DNA of 64,000 bases. It comes from Falsiroseomonas stagni DSM 19981. Its GTDB lineage: Bacteria > Pseudomonadota > Alphaproteobacteria > Acetobacterales > Acetobacteraceae. Location: contig NZ_FOSQ01000001.1 in assembly GCF_900114315.1 (NCBI RefSeq), positions 536,202 to 600,201 on the forward strand. The letters run 5' to 3'. Positions 1-8,723 of the stretch are shown piece by piece. The position numbers and the translations under genes are program-made. The notes beneath the pieces were generated by a model, which had not been told where the DNA came from, ran no database searches, and worked only from the letters and a program-made list of their open reading frames with translations. Position 1 is the stretch's first letter, and each line of letters begins with the position of its first letter.

Positions 1-603
1 CACCACGCGGTCGCCAGGCGAGAAACTCTCGAAGCGGAAGGGGCCGGTGCCGACCATGGCGGTGCCGGCGCGGAAATCGGCCGTGGTCGCGGCTTCCAGC
101 CGGCGCGGGATGATGTTGATGACGGAGAGATCGGTCGGCAGCAGCGGCTGCGGGCCGCGCGTGGTGATGCGCAGCGTGCGGGCATCCACCACCTCCACCG
201 ATGCGATGCCGCGGGTGAATTGCGTGAAGGGGCCGGGGCTGTTCGGCACGGCGGGCACGCGCCGCAGGCTGGCGGCAACGTCCTCGGCCTCCAGCGGCGC
301 GCCATCATGGAAGGTCACGCCCGCGCGCAGGCGGAATTCCCAGACGGTGTCGGAGAGGGGGCGCCAGGATTCCGCGAGGCCCGGGATCAACTGCTGCCGT
401 TCATCCTGGTGCACCAGCTTGTCGAAGACATGGGCGGCGATGGCGTTGTTCGGCACCAGATTGTGGAAATGCGGGTCCACCGCGGTCGGGGTGGAAGCCA
501 GCGCGAGCGTCAGGCTTTGCGCGCGTGGCGCCACGGCCGGGATGGCGGCGGCGAGCAGCGTTGCCAGGAACAGCCGGGGGGCGAGGAGGCGCGGCCTGGT
601 CAT
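1..603 (-). CDS. ABC transporter substrate-binding protein, family 5 (C-terminal part outside window)
   Basis: Reading the minus strand from an ATG at 603 gives about 200 residues that run off the left edge, so only the N-terminal part is present. It begins with a basic, then hydrophobic signal peptide ending near ARAQS. Family 5 hallmarks follow: DPHFHNLV near the mature N-terminus, a LAESWRPLSDTVWEF stretch, and VTFHDGAPLEAEDV, which matches the peptide/nickel receptor signature. By family it is a periplasmic receptor for peptides or similar solutes feeding a DppBCDF-type ABC importer; the permease genes would lie to the left. It diverges from the Bug receptor at 807. The substrate cannot be inferred. 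Confidence 0.85.
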   Translation of the reverse strand, partial: MTRPRLLAPRLFLATLLAAAIPAVAPRAQSLTLALASTPTAVDPHFHNLVPNNAIAAHVFDKLVHQDERQQLIPGLAESWRPLSDTVWEFRLRAGVTFHDGAPLEAEDVAASLRRVPAVPNSPGPFTQFTRGIASVEVVDARTLRITTRGPQPLLPTDLSVINIIPRRLEAATTADFRAGTAMVGTGPFRFESFSPGDRVV

Positions 604-806
604 GCGGCGATGGCTTTCGCGATTGGCAGGACAGGAGCTTCGGCCTGGACGATGCTGCGCGCAAGACGGGCAGATGGCGCGAAGAACATGCCGTGGCGCG
701 CATCGCCGCGATGCTGTGCCGGCAAGTTGGGCAAAGGGCGGCAATTCGCATTGCTGCGTCGCCGCCTCCGGAGGATGCTGGAATCTTCCCTGCGCGGAGA
801 TCGCCC

Positions 807-1787
807 ATGACCCTGATCGCACGGCGCCTGATGCTCTCGGGCATCGCCGCTGGCCTGGCCGCGCCGGCGCTGGCGCAGGGCAATCCCTTCCCCAGCCGGC
901 CGCTGCGCGTGGTCGTGCCCTTCGCGCCCGGCGGCATCACGGACATCCTGGCCCGTGCGGCGGCGGAGGCGATGGCACGCGTGCTGGGCCAGCCTGTCGT
1001 CGTGGAGAATCGGGCGGGGGCCGGCGGGAATGTGGGGTCCGAAGCCGTCGCGAAGGCGGCGCCCGATGGCTACACGCTGCTGGCGGTGGGGCCGGCGGTG
1101 ATGGGCATCGCCAAGCCGCTCTACAGCCGGCTGAACTATGATCCGGACAGCGACTTCACCTGCCTCGGCCTGCTGGGCGCGCAGGCCAATGTCCTGCTGG
1201 TCAGCCCGCGCGCGCTGCCGCAGCCGACGCTGCCCGCGCTGCTGGAGGCCGCGCGCGCCAAGCCGGGGGAACTGCCCTTCGCCTCATCCGGCAGCGGGTC
1301 GCTGACCCATCTGACGGCGGAACTCTTCGCCGCCGATGCGGGGCTGCGGATGGTGCATGTGCCGTATCGCGGCAGCCCGCCGGCCCTGGCGGACCTCGCG
1401 GGCGGGCAGGTGGCGATGCTGTTCGACGCGCTGACCACGGCGCTGCCGTTGCACCAGGGCGGCCAGGCGCGGATCGTCGGCATCGCGACCCGGGGCCGGG
1501 CGGCGGAGCTGCCGGAGGTGCCGAGCCTGGTGGAGGCCGGGTTTCCAAGCCTGGATGCGCCGAACTGGTTCGGGTTGTTCGCGCCCGTCGCGACACCTGC
1601 GCCGGTTGTCGCGCGCCTGGCGGCGGCGGTGGCGGAGGTCACGGCCTCCGACAGCTACAAGGCGCTGATGAGGGCCCGCAGCGCGGCGCCCGTCGCGCTG
1701 GGTGATCGAAGCCTCGACATGTTCCTGGCGGCTGAGCGCAGGCGCTGGGCGGATGCGGTGCAGCGCAGTGGCGCGAAGGCGGATTGA
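807..1787 (+). CDS. Bug/TctC family periplasmic solute receptor
   Basis: This 326-residue protein starts at the ATG at 807, which gives a clean signal peptide (MTLIARRLMLSGIAAG...ALAQG). Longer in-frame starts upstream add only arginine-rich noncoding-like sequence. The mature protein opens with PSRPLRVVVPFAPGG and later has NRAGAGGNVG and PDGYTLL, the usual pattern of the tripartite tricarboxylate receptor (Bug) family. These receptors bind organic acids or other small carboxylated solutes in the periplasm. No TctA/TctB membrane genes are adjacent, so it is an orphan receptor, as is common for the family. The substrate is unknown. Confidence 0.93.
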   Translation: MTLIARRLMLSGIAAGLAAPALAQGNPFPSRPLRVVVPFAPGGITDILARAAAEAMARVLGQPVVVENRAGAGGNVGSEAVAKAAPDGYTLLAVGPAVMGIAKPLYSRLNYDPDSDFTCLGLLGAQANVLLVSPRALPQPTLPALLEAARAKPGELPFASSGSGSLTHLTAELFAADAGLRMVHVPYRGSPPALADLAGGQVAMLFDALTTALPLHQGGQARIVGIATRGRAAELPEVPSLVEAGFPSLDAPNWFGLFAPVATPAPVVARLAAAVAEVTASDSYKALMRARSAAPVALGDRSLDMFLAAERRRWADAVQRSGAKAD

Positions 1788-1916
1788 GCCGGGCCGGCAC
1801 CGGACCGTATCGTCATCGAAGGGCTGGTCGGAATCGCGCCAGCGGGCTACCCTCGCGTCAGCGGCGTGTATACAAGATGGCAAGCGCGCCCGCGGTTTCT
1901 TCGAGGCGATCCAGGG

Positions 1917-2648
1917 ATGGTTACTTCGGAACGAGTCGGCCTGGCCCGGCTCTCCGTGTTTCTGCTGATTATTGCGGCGGCGTGGATGCCGCTGCAGGCC
2001 CTGGCGCAGTCCAGCCAGGCGAACAAGCCCGTGGACAGCATGTCGTGCCGCCGCCAGTGCGATGCCCGCATGCCTGACCGGGCGATGAACCCGCAACCGG
2101 TGCAGGCGTGCCTGGTGCGCTGCGCAGCCGGTGAGCGCCATCTGTCGCGGCAGAACCAGCGCGGCACGCCGGAAGCCACGGGCCGCGGGAGCACGGGCCC
2201 CGGCGCGGCAGGCGTGATGGCCGGCGCCGCCGCGGGCGCGGGCCTGGCAGTCGGCGTGCCCAACGCGATGCCGCAGCGCACGGCGCCGGCCGCATCGCGC
2301 AGCATCGTCGCCTATGCCGCGCCGCTGCCCGGCCGCGGCCTGTCGGTTTCCATGCCGCAGGAACGCATGGCGGCGCATCGGGGCGCGGAAACGGAATGCT
2401 TCCGGCGCAACAACAACAACCCCTGCCGCCTGCTGGCGGAAACGGCTGACCGCTGCCTGGCCGTCGCCTTCGGGATCCGGGCCAACGGCCTGGTCATCAC
2501 CTCCGACCCCCGGACCTTCACGATCCACCATTACGGCACGGGGTCCGGGCAGGATGAGACCTCGGCCGAATTCGCGGCGCTGCGGGACTGCTCCGGCCGC
2601 CTGGCCGCCGGCGTGTCCTGCCGGATCGCGACATCGCGCTGCGGCTGA
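1917..2648 (+). CDS. secreted cysteine-containing protein, DUF4189-like C-terminus
   Basis: This 243-residue protein is read from the ATG at 1917; an in-frame ATG at 1866 would put about 17 extra residues before the signal peptide. A hydrophobic segment (LARLSVFLLIIAAAW) ending at ALAQS predicts export. Two Cys pairs (CRRQC and CLVRC) lie in the N-terminal third. A low-complexity Gly/Ala linker (about residues 85-110) is followed by a C-terminal domain of roughly 80 residues with four or more cysteines. That domain resembles DUF4189, a small disulfide-bonded extracytoplasmic domain of unknown function, but the match is weak and rests on pattern only. It stands alone between the Bug receptor and a convergent gene. 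Confidence 0.65.
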   Translation: MVTSERVGLARLSVFLLIIAAAWMPLQALAQSSQANKPVDSMSCRRQCDARMPDRAMNPQPVQACLVRCAAGERHLSRQNQRGTPEATGRGSTGPGAAGVMAGAAAGAGLAVGVPNAMPQRTAPAASRSIVAYAAPLPGRGLSVSMPQERMAAHRGAETECFRRNNNNPCRLLAETADRCLAVAFGIRANGLVITSDPRTFTIHHYGTGSGQDETSAEFAALRDCSGRLAAGVSCRIATSRCG

Positions 2649-2664
2649 TCCGGCCCCGGATGCC

Positions 2665-3021
2665 TCAGGGGATGGTCGCGGGAAAGTGATGCATCCCGTC
2701 CGCGCCCAGCGGCAGCCGCGTGACGGAAAGCACGGCGGATAGCGGCAGCGCCGCGTAGAGATGGGGGAACAGCCCGGGCCGGCTGCCGCCGGAGGCCGGC
2801 TCCCACTTCAAGGCGTCGCCGAGGCGCGCCGCATCGGCTTCGACCAGCCAGAGATCCGCCACGCCCGCCCGGTGCTTCGCGGCGCTGGCGCGGAGCTGCG
2901 CGGCGGTGGAGAAGTGGAGGAAGCCGTCGCGCTGGTCATGTGCGCTGCCGCCATAGGCGCCGGCGGCCTCCGCCGCGCGCCAATCGGCTTCCCTCACCAT
3001 CGTGTAGATGCGGTCTTCCAT
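2665..3021 (-). CDS. DUF952 domain protein
   Basis: This 118-residue protein has the DUF952 pattern: an N-terminal IYTMVREADWRAAEAAG, then AHDQRDGFLHFSTAAQL, and a C-terminal LFPHLYAALPL. The family comprises small cytoplasmic proteins of unknown biochemical role, found as single-domain genes in many bacteria. It lies 30 bp downstream of the endolysin gene and could be read through from the phage cassette. The family is chromosomal rather than viral, so I take this gene as the right boundary of host sequence on the left flank of the cassette. Confidence 0.8.
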   Translation of the reverse strand: MEDRIYTMVREADWRAAEAAGAYGGSAHDQRDGFLHFSTAAQLRASAAKHRAGVADLWLVEADAARLGDALKWEPASGGSRPGLFPHLYAALPLSAVLSVTRLPLGADGMHHFPATIP

Positions 3022-3051
3022 GCGCCTGCCCCTGCTTCGGGGTGCAGCGTA

Positions 3052-3498
3052 TCAGCCGAGCAGCCGATAGAAGACAAGCCCGCCCGCTTCCGCCACCGGC
3101 ACCTGGCCGACCGCCCAGCGCGGCAGGGTATCGGCGGCATGGTAGTGGGTGGCACCCCGGGTTGGGTCGGGCAGGGTGCCGGACAGGGCCCTGCCGGCGA
3201 TGCGTTGGCAGATGGCGAAGGCGGGGTCGTTCCGCGTCGCGGGGTCCACCATGGCGCCCCGCCGGGGATGGCGGGGGTGCCAGCAGGCGAACTGGAACGG
3301 CGCGCGGCAGATGGCGTCGACACCGGTGCCGAGGTGCTTCGGCCCGTCGGGCAGGCTGGCGAGGCGCAGGCGGTTCATCACCACTGCGGCAATACCCTCC
3401 AGCCCCCGCACCGGCCGGCCGGCGGCTTCGCCCCAGAGTGTCAGCGCCAGCACCGTGAGGCCCGCGGGCGTCGCCGCGCGATCAAGCGATGCGCTCAT
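3052..3498 (-). CDS. SleB-type cell wall hydrolase (putative phage endolysin)
   Basis: This 148-residue protein matches the cell-wall hydrolase family named for SleB (Hydrolase_2). It has LTLWGEAAGRP with the presumed catalytic Glu at about residue 24, then GIAAVVMNRL, FACWHP and GATHYHA. It would cleave peptidoglycan. There is no signal peptide, so it probably depends on a membrane partner for release. Its start overlaps the stop of the upstream membrane protein gene by four bases. Its position next to the terminase matches a phage lysis module, where it would be the endolysin. Similar proteins also occur as host murein enzymes. Confidence 0.85.
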   Translation of the reverse strand: MSASLDRAATPAGLTVLALTLWGEAAGRPVRGLEGIAAVVMNRLRLASLPDGPKHLGTGVDAICRAPFQFACWHPRHPRRGAMVDPATRNDPAFAICQRIAGRALSGTLPDPTRGATHYHAADTLPRWAVGQVPVAEAGGLVFYRLLG

Positions 3499-3863
3499 GC
3501 CCGGGTCTCCCCCTCGGCGCGGGCGGCGAAGCCGACCTTGCGCTGCGTCACCACCTGGCCGGAGATGGCGGCGGCGGCGGTGGCGGCGCGGCTCACCTCG
3601 TCCAGCTTCTCCTCGATGCGGACGAGGTGGAGGGACAGCCGTGAATCGAGGTCGCGGATCAGGGAAAGCGGGACATAGGTGCGCGCGACCTCCAGCTTGA
3701 ACTCGACCAGGTCATCGCGGGCGGAAGGCGCGGGCGCGGCCTGCGGCGGTTCCGGGCGCGCCGTCAGGTCCCGGCGCAGCAGATGGACCATCCAGAGCAT
3801 CAGCAAGGCCAGCGGCGCGTCGGCGGCGGCGGCCAGCAGCTGGGGCGGGATCTCGGGGATCAT
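3495..3863 (-). CDS. small membrane protein with coiled coil, holin/spanin-like by position
   Basis: This 122-residue protein has one hydrophobic segment near the N-terminus (LLAAAADAPLALLMLWMVHLL), a charged proline-rich linker, and a C-terminal helix (LSLHLVRIEEKLDEVSRA) likely to form a coiled coil. I recognise no family. It overlaps the endolysin start by four bases and lies within the phage cassette, so a holin or lysis-accessory role is the simplest inference. One rather than two or three membrane spans makes a canonical class I or II holin less certain. A good purine-rich ribosome site (AAGGAGTGCCCCC) precedes the ATG. Confidence 0.6.
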   Translation of the reverse strand: MIPEIPPQLLAAAADAPLALLMLWMVHLLRRDLTARPEPPQAAPAPSARDDLVEFKLEVARTYVPLSLIRDLDSRLSLHLVRIEEKLDEVSRAATAAAAISGQVVTQRKVGFAARAEGETRA

Positions 3864-3957
3864 GGGGGCACTCCTTGAAGGGAAGCGGCGGCGGAACCAC
3901 CCTGGGGTGGCCGCGCGGAAGGGCCGCGCGGCGCCGGGGGATGCGCCGCGCGGACCG

Positions 3958-4176
3958 ATGTGGAACGAGCCTTACCTGGAGACCTGCTGCCGATCGGCGC
4001 TGCACCGGCTGACGCTGGTGCGGCCGCATGGGCGCCCTGACGGGCTGAAGGACGGCCCCTGCCTGCAACGGCTGGCCGGCATGGGCCTGGCCCGCGCCCG
4101 CCCGGATGGGCGGTTCGAGGCGACGGAAGCCGGCCTCGACCGGCATGCGACGGAGATCGCCCGCAAGCGGGCGTGA
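3958..4176 (+). CDS. small hypothetical protein on the opposite strand inside the cassette
   Basis: A 72-residue frame starts at ATG 3958 (MWNEPYLETCCRSALHRL...) and ends in a basic tail, ATEIARKRA. It fills the gap between the start of the membrane protein gene and the stop of the large terminase and overlaps neither. Its pattern of hydrophobic and charged residues, with MGLARARPDGRFEATEAG, resembles a small winged-helix or DNA-binding domain, but this is only an impression. It is the sole plus-strand gene in the cassette, so it would be expressed independently of the structural operon. It may be a cargo-type (moron) gene. Confidence 0.5.
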   Translation: MWNEPYLETCCRSALHRLTLVRPHGRPDGLKDGPCLQRLAGMGLARARPDGRFEATEAGLDRHATEIARKRA

Positions 4177-4179
4177 GGA

Positions 4180-5616
4180 TCAGAAGCCCCGCCAGGGCAG
4201 GGCTGTCCGCGGCGCCGGCGGGGCGAAGGGCAGCCGCACCGGCTCCGCCAGCAGGCAGCCCGCGACGGCATCCAGCGCGTCATCGTGCAGCCCCGGCGTA
4301 TCCGGGCGCCATTCCGCCATCTCCCGCACGAAGCGGCCGCGCAGCACGCTGTCATGCGCGGACAGGCGCCGCGCCGCCAGCACCGGGTCCAGCGCCGCCA
4401 GGATGCGCTCCGACTTGGCGCGGCGGCTGACGGCTTCCGTCACCGTGCAGACGGCGCCGATCCGCGACATCTCCCGCCGCAGCAGCCCGGGCAGGAAGCG
4501 GCCGAGGCCATTGGTCTCCACCCGCACCACCGGCAGCATCAGGTCCCGCGCCAGCGCCGCGACGGCGCGGCATTGCTGGGTGGCGGCGTCCTCCTCCGCC
4601 TCCGGGTCATGCAGCAGGTAGGCGACGCGGTGGAGGTAGTGGCGGCCTTCCGCGTCGCTGAAGGTGGCGGCCAGCACGCTGGCATCGCCGCTGCCGGGGC
4701 GCCCATAGGCCGGGTCCCACCAGCCGCCGCCGGAGACGAGCCGCGTGCCCATCAGGGACAGCAGGCCGCGCCCATTGGCCTCCCGGTACTCGATCTCCGC
4801 GCCGTAGCGCGACATCGCGGCGGGATCGAGCCGCGCGGCCCCCATCGGCACCGGCTCCAGCAGCATCTGCCGGCGGAAGGCCAGCGGGCCGACGCGGTCG
4901 CGCAGCGCCGCCACGGCCTCATCCGGGAAGCGTTCCGGCCAGGCGCTGCGCCCAGCGGCGTCCAGCAGCGGCAGCACGAGCCGCCGGTAGCCCGAGAGGA
5001 AGGCGTCCGCCCCTTCCGCGTAGAGGCTGTCCTCCGCATGCGGCGTGCCGACGAACAGGATGGTGCCGCCGGGGACCAGGACGAATTCCGCTTCCGTCAG
5101 CCTCTCCCGCAATTCCTCCCGCTTGGCGGGCGTGTCGCAATTGCCGGCGACCTCGACATCGTCGCCGATGATCAGGTCGGCGCGCGCCCCGGTGATGTTG
5201 CCGCCGATGCCCGCCGCCATCATGGAGGCATCGCGCAGCACGCCATCGCGCGCCACCGTGAAGCGGTCGGATGCCCAGGACCCCTCCCCATGCCCGGGCA
5301 GCAGCGCGGAGCACAGGGGGTGGCGGCCCAGGATGCGGCGCACATTCGCCACCATCTTCGTCGCCAGCGCGTGGTCCGCCGCCACCACGAGGATCCGCGT
5401 CTGCGGTGCGCAATAGAGCCGCCAGGCGCAGTAGAGGCCGACCAGCGTGGATTTGCCGAAGCCGCGGAAGGCCATCAGCAGCAGTCGTCGGTCCCCGGCC
5501 GCATCCCGTGCCTGCAGCCAGCGCAGGACGCGCCGGTGCAGGGGCGGGGTGCCAAGGCCATTGGCCTGGTTCCAGATCCAGGCGAATTCGACGAGGTCGG
5601 CGGGGCGTTGGCTCAA
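4180..5616 (-). CDS. phage terminase large subunit
   Basis: This 478-residue protein is the ATP-driven DNA packaging motor. A Walker A motif lies at about residues 50-57 (FRGFGKST) inside LLLMAFRGFGKSTLVGLY, which is typical of terminases. A Walker B-like DLIIGDDVEV follows near residue 147. An acidic nuclease half follows, with WDPAYGRPGSGDASV and a late LHDDALDAVAG. The length is usual for the T7 gp19/TerL group. Its start overlaps the upstream small gene by four bases. It would cut and translocate DNA into the prohead through the portal encoded at 13183-14622. Confidence 0.93.
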   Translation of the reverse strand: MSQRPADLVEFAWIWNQANGLGTPPLHRRVLRWLQARDAAGDRRLLLMAFRGFGKSTLVGLYCAWRLYCAPQTRILVVAADHALATKMVANVRRILGRHPLCSALLPGHGEGSWASDRFTVARDGVLRDASMMAAGIGGNITGARADLIIGDDVEVAGNCDTPAKREELRERLTEAEFVLVPGGTILFVGTPHAEDSLYAEGADAFLSGYRRLVLPLLDAAGRSAWPERFPDEAVAALRDRVGPLAFRRQMLLEPVPMGAARLDPAAMSRYGAEIEYREANGRGLLSLMGTRLVSGGGWWDPAYGRPGSGDASVLAATFSDAEGRHYLHRVAYLLHDPEAEEDAATQQCRAVAALARDLMLPVVRVETNGLGRFLPGLLRREMSRIGAVCTVTEAVSRRAKSERILAALDPVLAARRLSAHDSVLRGRFVREMAEWRPDTPGLHDDALDAVAGCLLAEPVRLPFAPPAPRTALPWRGF

Positions 5617-5942
5617 CCCTCCTCCTCCTCGCCTGCCGGCGGCGGATCGGCCTCGCCTTCCTGCGCGATGGTGGCGCGCGCCTTGGCGAGGATGTCCTCC
5701 ACCGTCTCCTCCGCTGCCTCTCCATCCTCCGCCGCCAGGGCGGCGAGTTCGCTGATATGGGCGAGTGCCGCGCGGGCGGCGGATTGCCGGGCCGCGAAGG
5801 TCTTGGAATCCGGCGGCACCTCCTCCAGCGGCGGGTCGCTGACGAAATGCGCGTATTCCTCCGCGACGCGCTCGATCACAGCGGCCAGCTTCGCGCGCGG
5901 CACGCCCGGCGTCTTGCGGGGCGAGGTGGAGGGCTTCCTCAT
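5613..5942 (-). CDS. putative terminase small subunit-like protein
   Basis: This 109-residue protein starts at ATG 5942, which overlaps the tail-fibre stop by four bases (ATGA), and its end overlaps the terminase start by four bases. It has a basic N-terminus (MRKPSTSPRKTPGVPRAK), a central helical region, and a strongly acidic C-terminal tail ending PPPAGEEEEG. No family is recognisable by eye. Its place directly before the large terminase is where T7 has gp18, the small terminase subunit, so that role is inferred from synteny alone. The in-frame extension upstream of 5942 is the shadow of the tail-fibre gene. Confidence 0.65.
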   Translation of the reverse strand: MRKPSTSPRKTPGVPRAKLAAVIERVAEEYAHFVSDPPLEEVPPDSKTFAARQSAARAALAHISELAALAAEDGEAAEETVEDILAKARATIAQEGEADPPPAGEEEEG

Positions 5943-8221
5943 GCCTTCACCACCCGCACGCGTACCGTGCCCGGGTTGAGGTCCACCGCCGCGCCTGACC
6001 GGTTCCAGACCGTGACCGTCACCGTGTCCTGCGCCCCGATCTGCGCCAGGAAGACGCAGCCGGAGGTGGCGAGGGAGAAGGATGCCTGCACGAAATCCCC
6101 GGGCCTGGCGCCGGCGACGGTGACGCTGGTCTGCACGCTGGCGCCGGCGGCGATGGAGGCCGGATCCCAGGCCTGCTCCGCGATCAACTCCCGCACGCCG
6201 ATGCGCAGATCCGGCAGCCCGAACAGCAGTGGCGGCGCGTGGCGCGGATCGCAATGCAGGCGCATGGCGCGCAGTTCGTAGTCGGCCGTGATGCGGGCGA
6301 CGCCGATGATGGCGGTGGCCACCTGCGGCGCCAGGCGAATGGCCTGCAGCCGCGTCAGCCCCGCATCGTCCATGTCGGCCGACCCCTGCCACCAGCGCGC
6401 GGTGGCGTTCCAGGTCATCGACTGGCCCGATGCCATCACCATCGTGCCGGCGGCCTCCGTCAGCAGGTTCCAGCTGCTGTCGAAGGCCATGACGATCAGG
6501 CGCGGCGAATCCGCATCCACCGTCAGGGCGAAGTCCTTGCAGCGTGACGTATCCACCACGAAGCCCAGGCCGCGCCCGCCCGTGAGCACCACGCCGCGGT
6601 TGGTCAGCGTGTAGGAATCGAGCGCGGGAAAGGCGAATTGCGGCAGCGAGGTCGGGCCGCCGGCGACATTGGTGGACAGGCAGGCGAGCCTTTCGAACCC
6701 TGTCTCCGTCGCGTTCCAGCGGATGGCGGCGGCCCGCAGCGACGGGACGGCGGCCACCTCCCGCGTCGCCTCCCGGTTCGGCAGTGCCTGGTGCAGCGCC
6801 TTCACCACGCCGCCAAGCCGCGTCGCGGTCGCGGTGTGCTCGATCTCGATCGCGTAGCCCTGGCTTGCCCACGCCACCTCGTACATGTGGTCCTGCGCGC
6901 CGGCGGTATGGCGCGCCACGATCGGGTCGCAGCCTTCCATGCGGATGCCGCGCGCGACGATGGCGCGGCTGTTCACCTCGCACAGGAAGGGGATGCCCGT
7001 CGCCGCGATCTCGCGCGAATTCAGCTCGAAATTCGGGCCGTCGAACAGATGGCGGTTATGCGCGACATAGGCACCCGGCGCGGCCGACAGGCGGATGCCG
7101 AAGCGGTCCTTGTCGGTATGCACGGTGGAACCCACGGCGAAGTGCCCACCATAGTAGCGGATGGAGGTGTTCCACGCCGCGGCGGTCAGCGTGTGGATGT
7201 CCAGGCCGATCTTGTTGTTCACGAAGCGATTGAGGATCAGCGTCGTATCCTCGAACCCCCGCTCATCGCCCAGCGTACGCAGGCCGATGGTGAAGCCCGT
7301 GATCTCCCGCACCTCGATCAGCGATGCATCGTGGTTGATCATCACCACGCCGATATCGCCCTCATCCAGCCAGTCGCTGGTGGTGGCGCGCATCACGGAA
7401 ATGCCGATGTGGTGCTTGTTGGCGTTGCGCGTGCTGCCACCATTGCCGATGGTCAACGCCGTCTGCCCGCCAGGGCCGGCGTAGATGATCCGCCCGAGCA
7501 TGGTCAGGCCCGCCGCGGCGCCAGGCAGCGTCAGCGGCTGCAGCGTGCGGAAGGAACCCTCGCCGATCGTCAGCACCTTGCCGGAAGCGGCGGCGGCGTT
7601 CATTGCCGCCTGCAGCGCGGGGCCGTCATCCGTGACGCCATCGCCGGTCGCACCGAAGTCGCGCGCGCTCAGCGTCTCCGCCAGCTTGTCCTCCACCGTA
7701 TGGGGCACGGCGCCGGGGAAGGGCGCCGTCAGCAGGGCGGAATCACGCGGCACCACCACGATGTCGCCCACGCTGTCGAAGCCGAGCAGCCGGTTGGCGC
7801 GCGCGGTCCGCATGGGAAGCGTCATGTCGCCGCCGAGATCGGCGGGGTCCCGCCGCAGGGTGGAGGAGAGCTCCTCCCGCTGTTCCTGAAGGGCGGCCAC
7901 GACGCGGTCCAGCTCATCATTCAGCGTGCGCGCACGGAGCACGCCATTGTCCTGGAAGTCGGACGTGCGCTCGACCTTGACGCGGCGGCGCAGCGTGACC
8001 GTGCTGCCGATGCCGGGTGGCGATGGCAGCGTGACGGTACCGCCAGCGGATTGTCCGGCGCCGGAGACAGTGAAGCCGCTGCCAAGGACGATGCCGTCGA
8101 CGCGGACTTCCAACTCCTCCGCCAGGAAGATGGGGAAGGGAAAGGTGAAGTCGCTGCGCGCGCCATCGCCCACGTATTGCACGCGCGGCGCGACGTCGCC
8201 GATGCGGATGTGCTCGGCCAT
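5939..8221 (-). CDS. phage tail fibre/tailspike with beta-helix domain
   Basis: This 760-residue protein opens with a T7 gp17-like tail-attachment domain of about 150 residues (VQYVGDGARSDFTFPFPIF ... GVLRARTLNDELDRVVAAL). A linker and then a pectate-lyase-3-type beta-helix entry motif, DFGATGDGVTDDGPALQ, follow at about residue 188. The long middle has the small-residue periodicity of a right-handed beta-helix, and the C-terminal 200 residues look like a sugar-binding or trimerisation region. It should form the trimeric fibre that recognises the host surface, perhaps with glycan depolymerase activity. Its position matches gp17 in T7 order. Confidence 0.87.
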   Translation of the reverse strand: MAEHIRIGDVAPRVQYVGDGARSDFTFPFPIFLAEELEVRVDGIVLGSGFTVSGAGQSAGGTVTLPSPPGIGSTVTLRRRVKVERTSDFQDNGVLRARTLNDELDRVVAALQEQREELSSTLRRDPADLGGDMTLPMRTARANRLLGFDSVGDIVVVPRDSALLTAPFPGAVPHTVEDKLAETLSARDFGATGDGVTDDGPALQAAMNAAAASGKVLTIGEGSFRTLQPLTLPGAAAGLTMLGRIIYAGPGGQTALTIGNGGSTRNANKHHIGISVMRATTSDWLDEGDIGVVMINHDASLIEVREITGFTIGLRTLGDERGFEDTTLILNRFVNNKIGLDIHTLTAAAWNTSIRYYGGHFAVGSTVHTDKDRFGIRLSAAPGAYVAHNRHLFDGPNFELNSREIAATGIPFLCEVNSRAIVARGIRMEGCDPIVARHTAGAQDHMYEVAWASQGYAIEIEHTATATRLGGVVKALHQALPNREATREVAAVPSLRAAAIRWNATETGFERLACLSTNVAGGPTSLPQFAFPALDSYTLTNRGVVLTGGRGLGFVVDTSRCKDFALTVDADSPRLIVMAFDSSWNLLTEAAGTMVMASGQSMTWNATARWWQGSADMDDAGLTRLQAIRLAPQVATAIIGVARITADYELRAMRLHCDPRHAPPLLFGLPDLRIGVRELIAEQAWDPASIAAGASVQTSVTVAGARPGDFVQASFSLATSGCVFLAQIGAQDTVTVTVWNRSGAAVDLNPGTVRVRVVKA

Positions 8222-8282
8222 CGTGGGCTCCAGGAATGGGGGGCAGGGAAGGGCCGCGCGACGGGCGCGCGGCGACGGGTGA

Positions 8283-8723
8283 TCAATCCAGCAGGTTGCG
8301 CAGCGAATTGCCGAAGCTGCTGCCGGCGCGCAGCCAGGTGGTCAGCGAACCGTCATTGTTCAGCAGGCTGCGCCGCCCGGCGGAAAGCCGGGCGGCGAAG
8401 ACCTGGTCGCTGTCCGATTGCGCCGCGGCGGCATCGCGTTCCAGCCCCGCCGTCAGCGCGGCGGCAGAGCCCTCATCCGGTGACACGCCGCTGGCCGCGA
8501 GCCGCGCGCGGGCGGCGGCCGTGGTGCCTGCCAGCCGTGCTTCGCGCGCCCGCGTTTCCGCCGCCTGCTGCGCGGCCAGCTGCTGCTGCCGCGCGGCTTC
8601 CTGCTGCTGCGCGGCGGCGGCCTGGGCCCTGGCGTTGCTGGACTGCGTCTGGGCCTGGCGCACCGTGGAATACAGCGAGGCGCCCGCGCCGAGGGCGGTC
8701 GCGATGGGGGCGAGTTGCGCCAT
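8283..8723 (-). CDS. gp14-like internal virion (core/ejection) protein
   Basis: This 146-residue protein has a glycine/alanine-rich N-terminal helix (APIATALGAGASLYSTV). A long Gln/Ala/Arg helix, probably coiled coil (about residues 28-70), follows, then ASGVSPDEGSAAALTAG and a C-terminal NNDGSLTTWLRAG. This is the usual layout of T7 gp14-type internal virion proteins, which enter the cell envelope during DNA ejection. The gene sits between tail tubular B and the tail fibre, exactly where gp14 lies in T7. The usual companions gp15 and gp16 are absent. Its ATG touches the stop of the upstream gene (TGATG). Confidence 0.65.
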   Translation of the reverse strand: MAQLAPIATALGAGASLYSTVRQAQTQSSNARAQAAAAQQQEAARQQQLAAQQAAETRAREARLAGTTAAARARLAASGVSPDEGSAAALTAGLERDAAAAQSDSDQVFAARLSAGRRSLLNNDGSLTTWLRAGSSFGNSLRNLLD

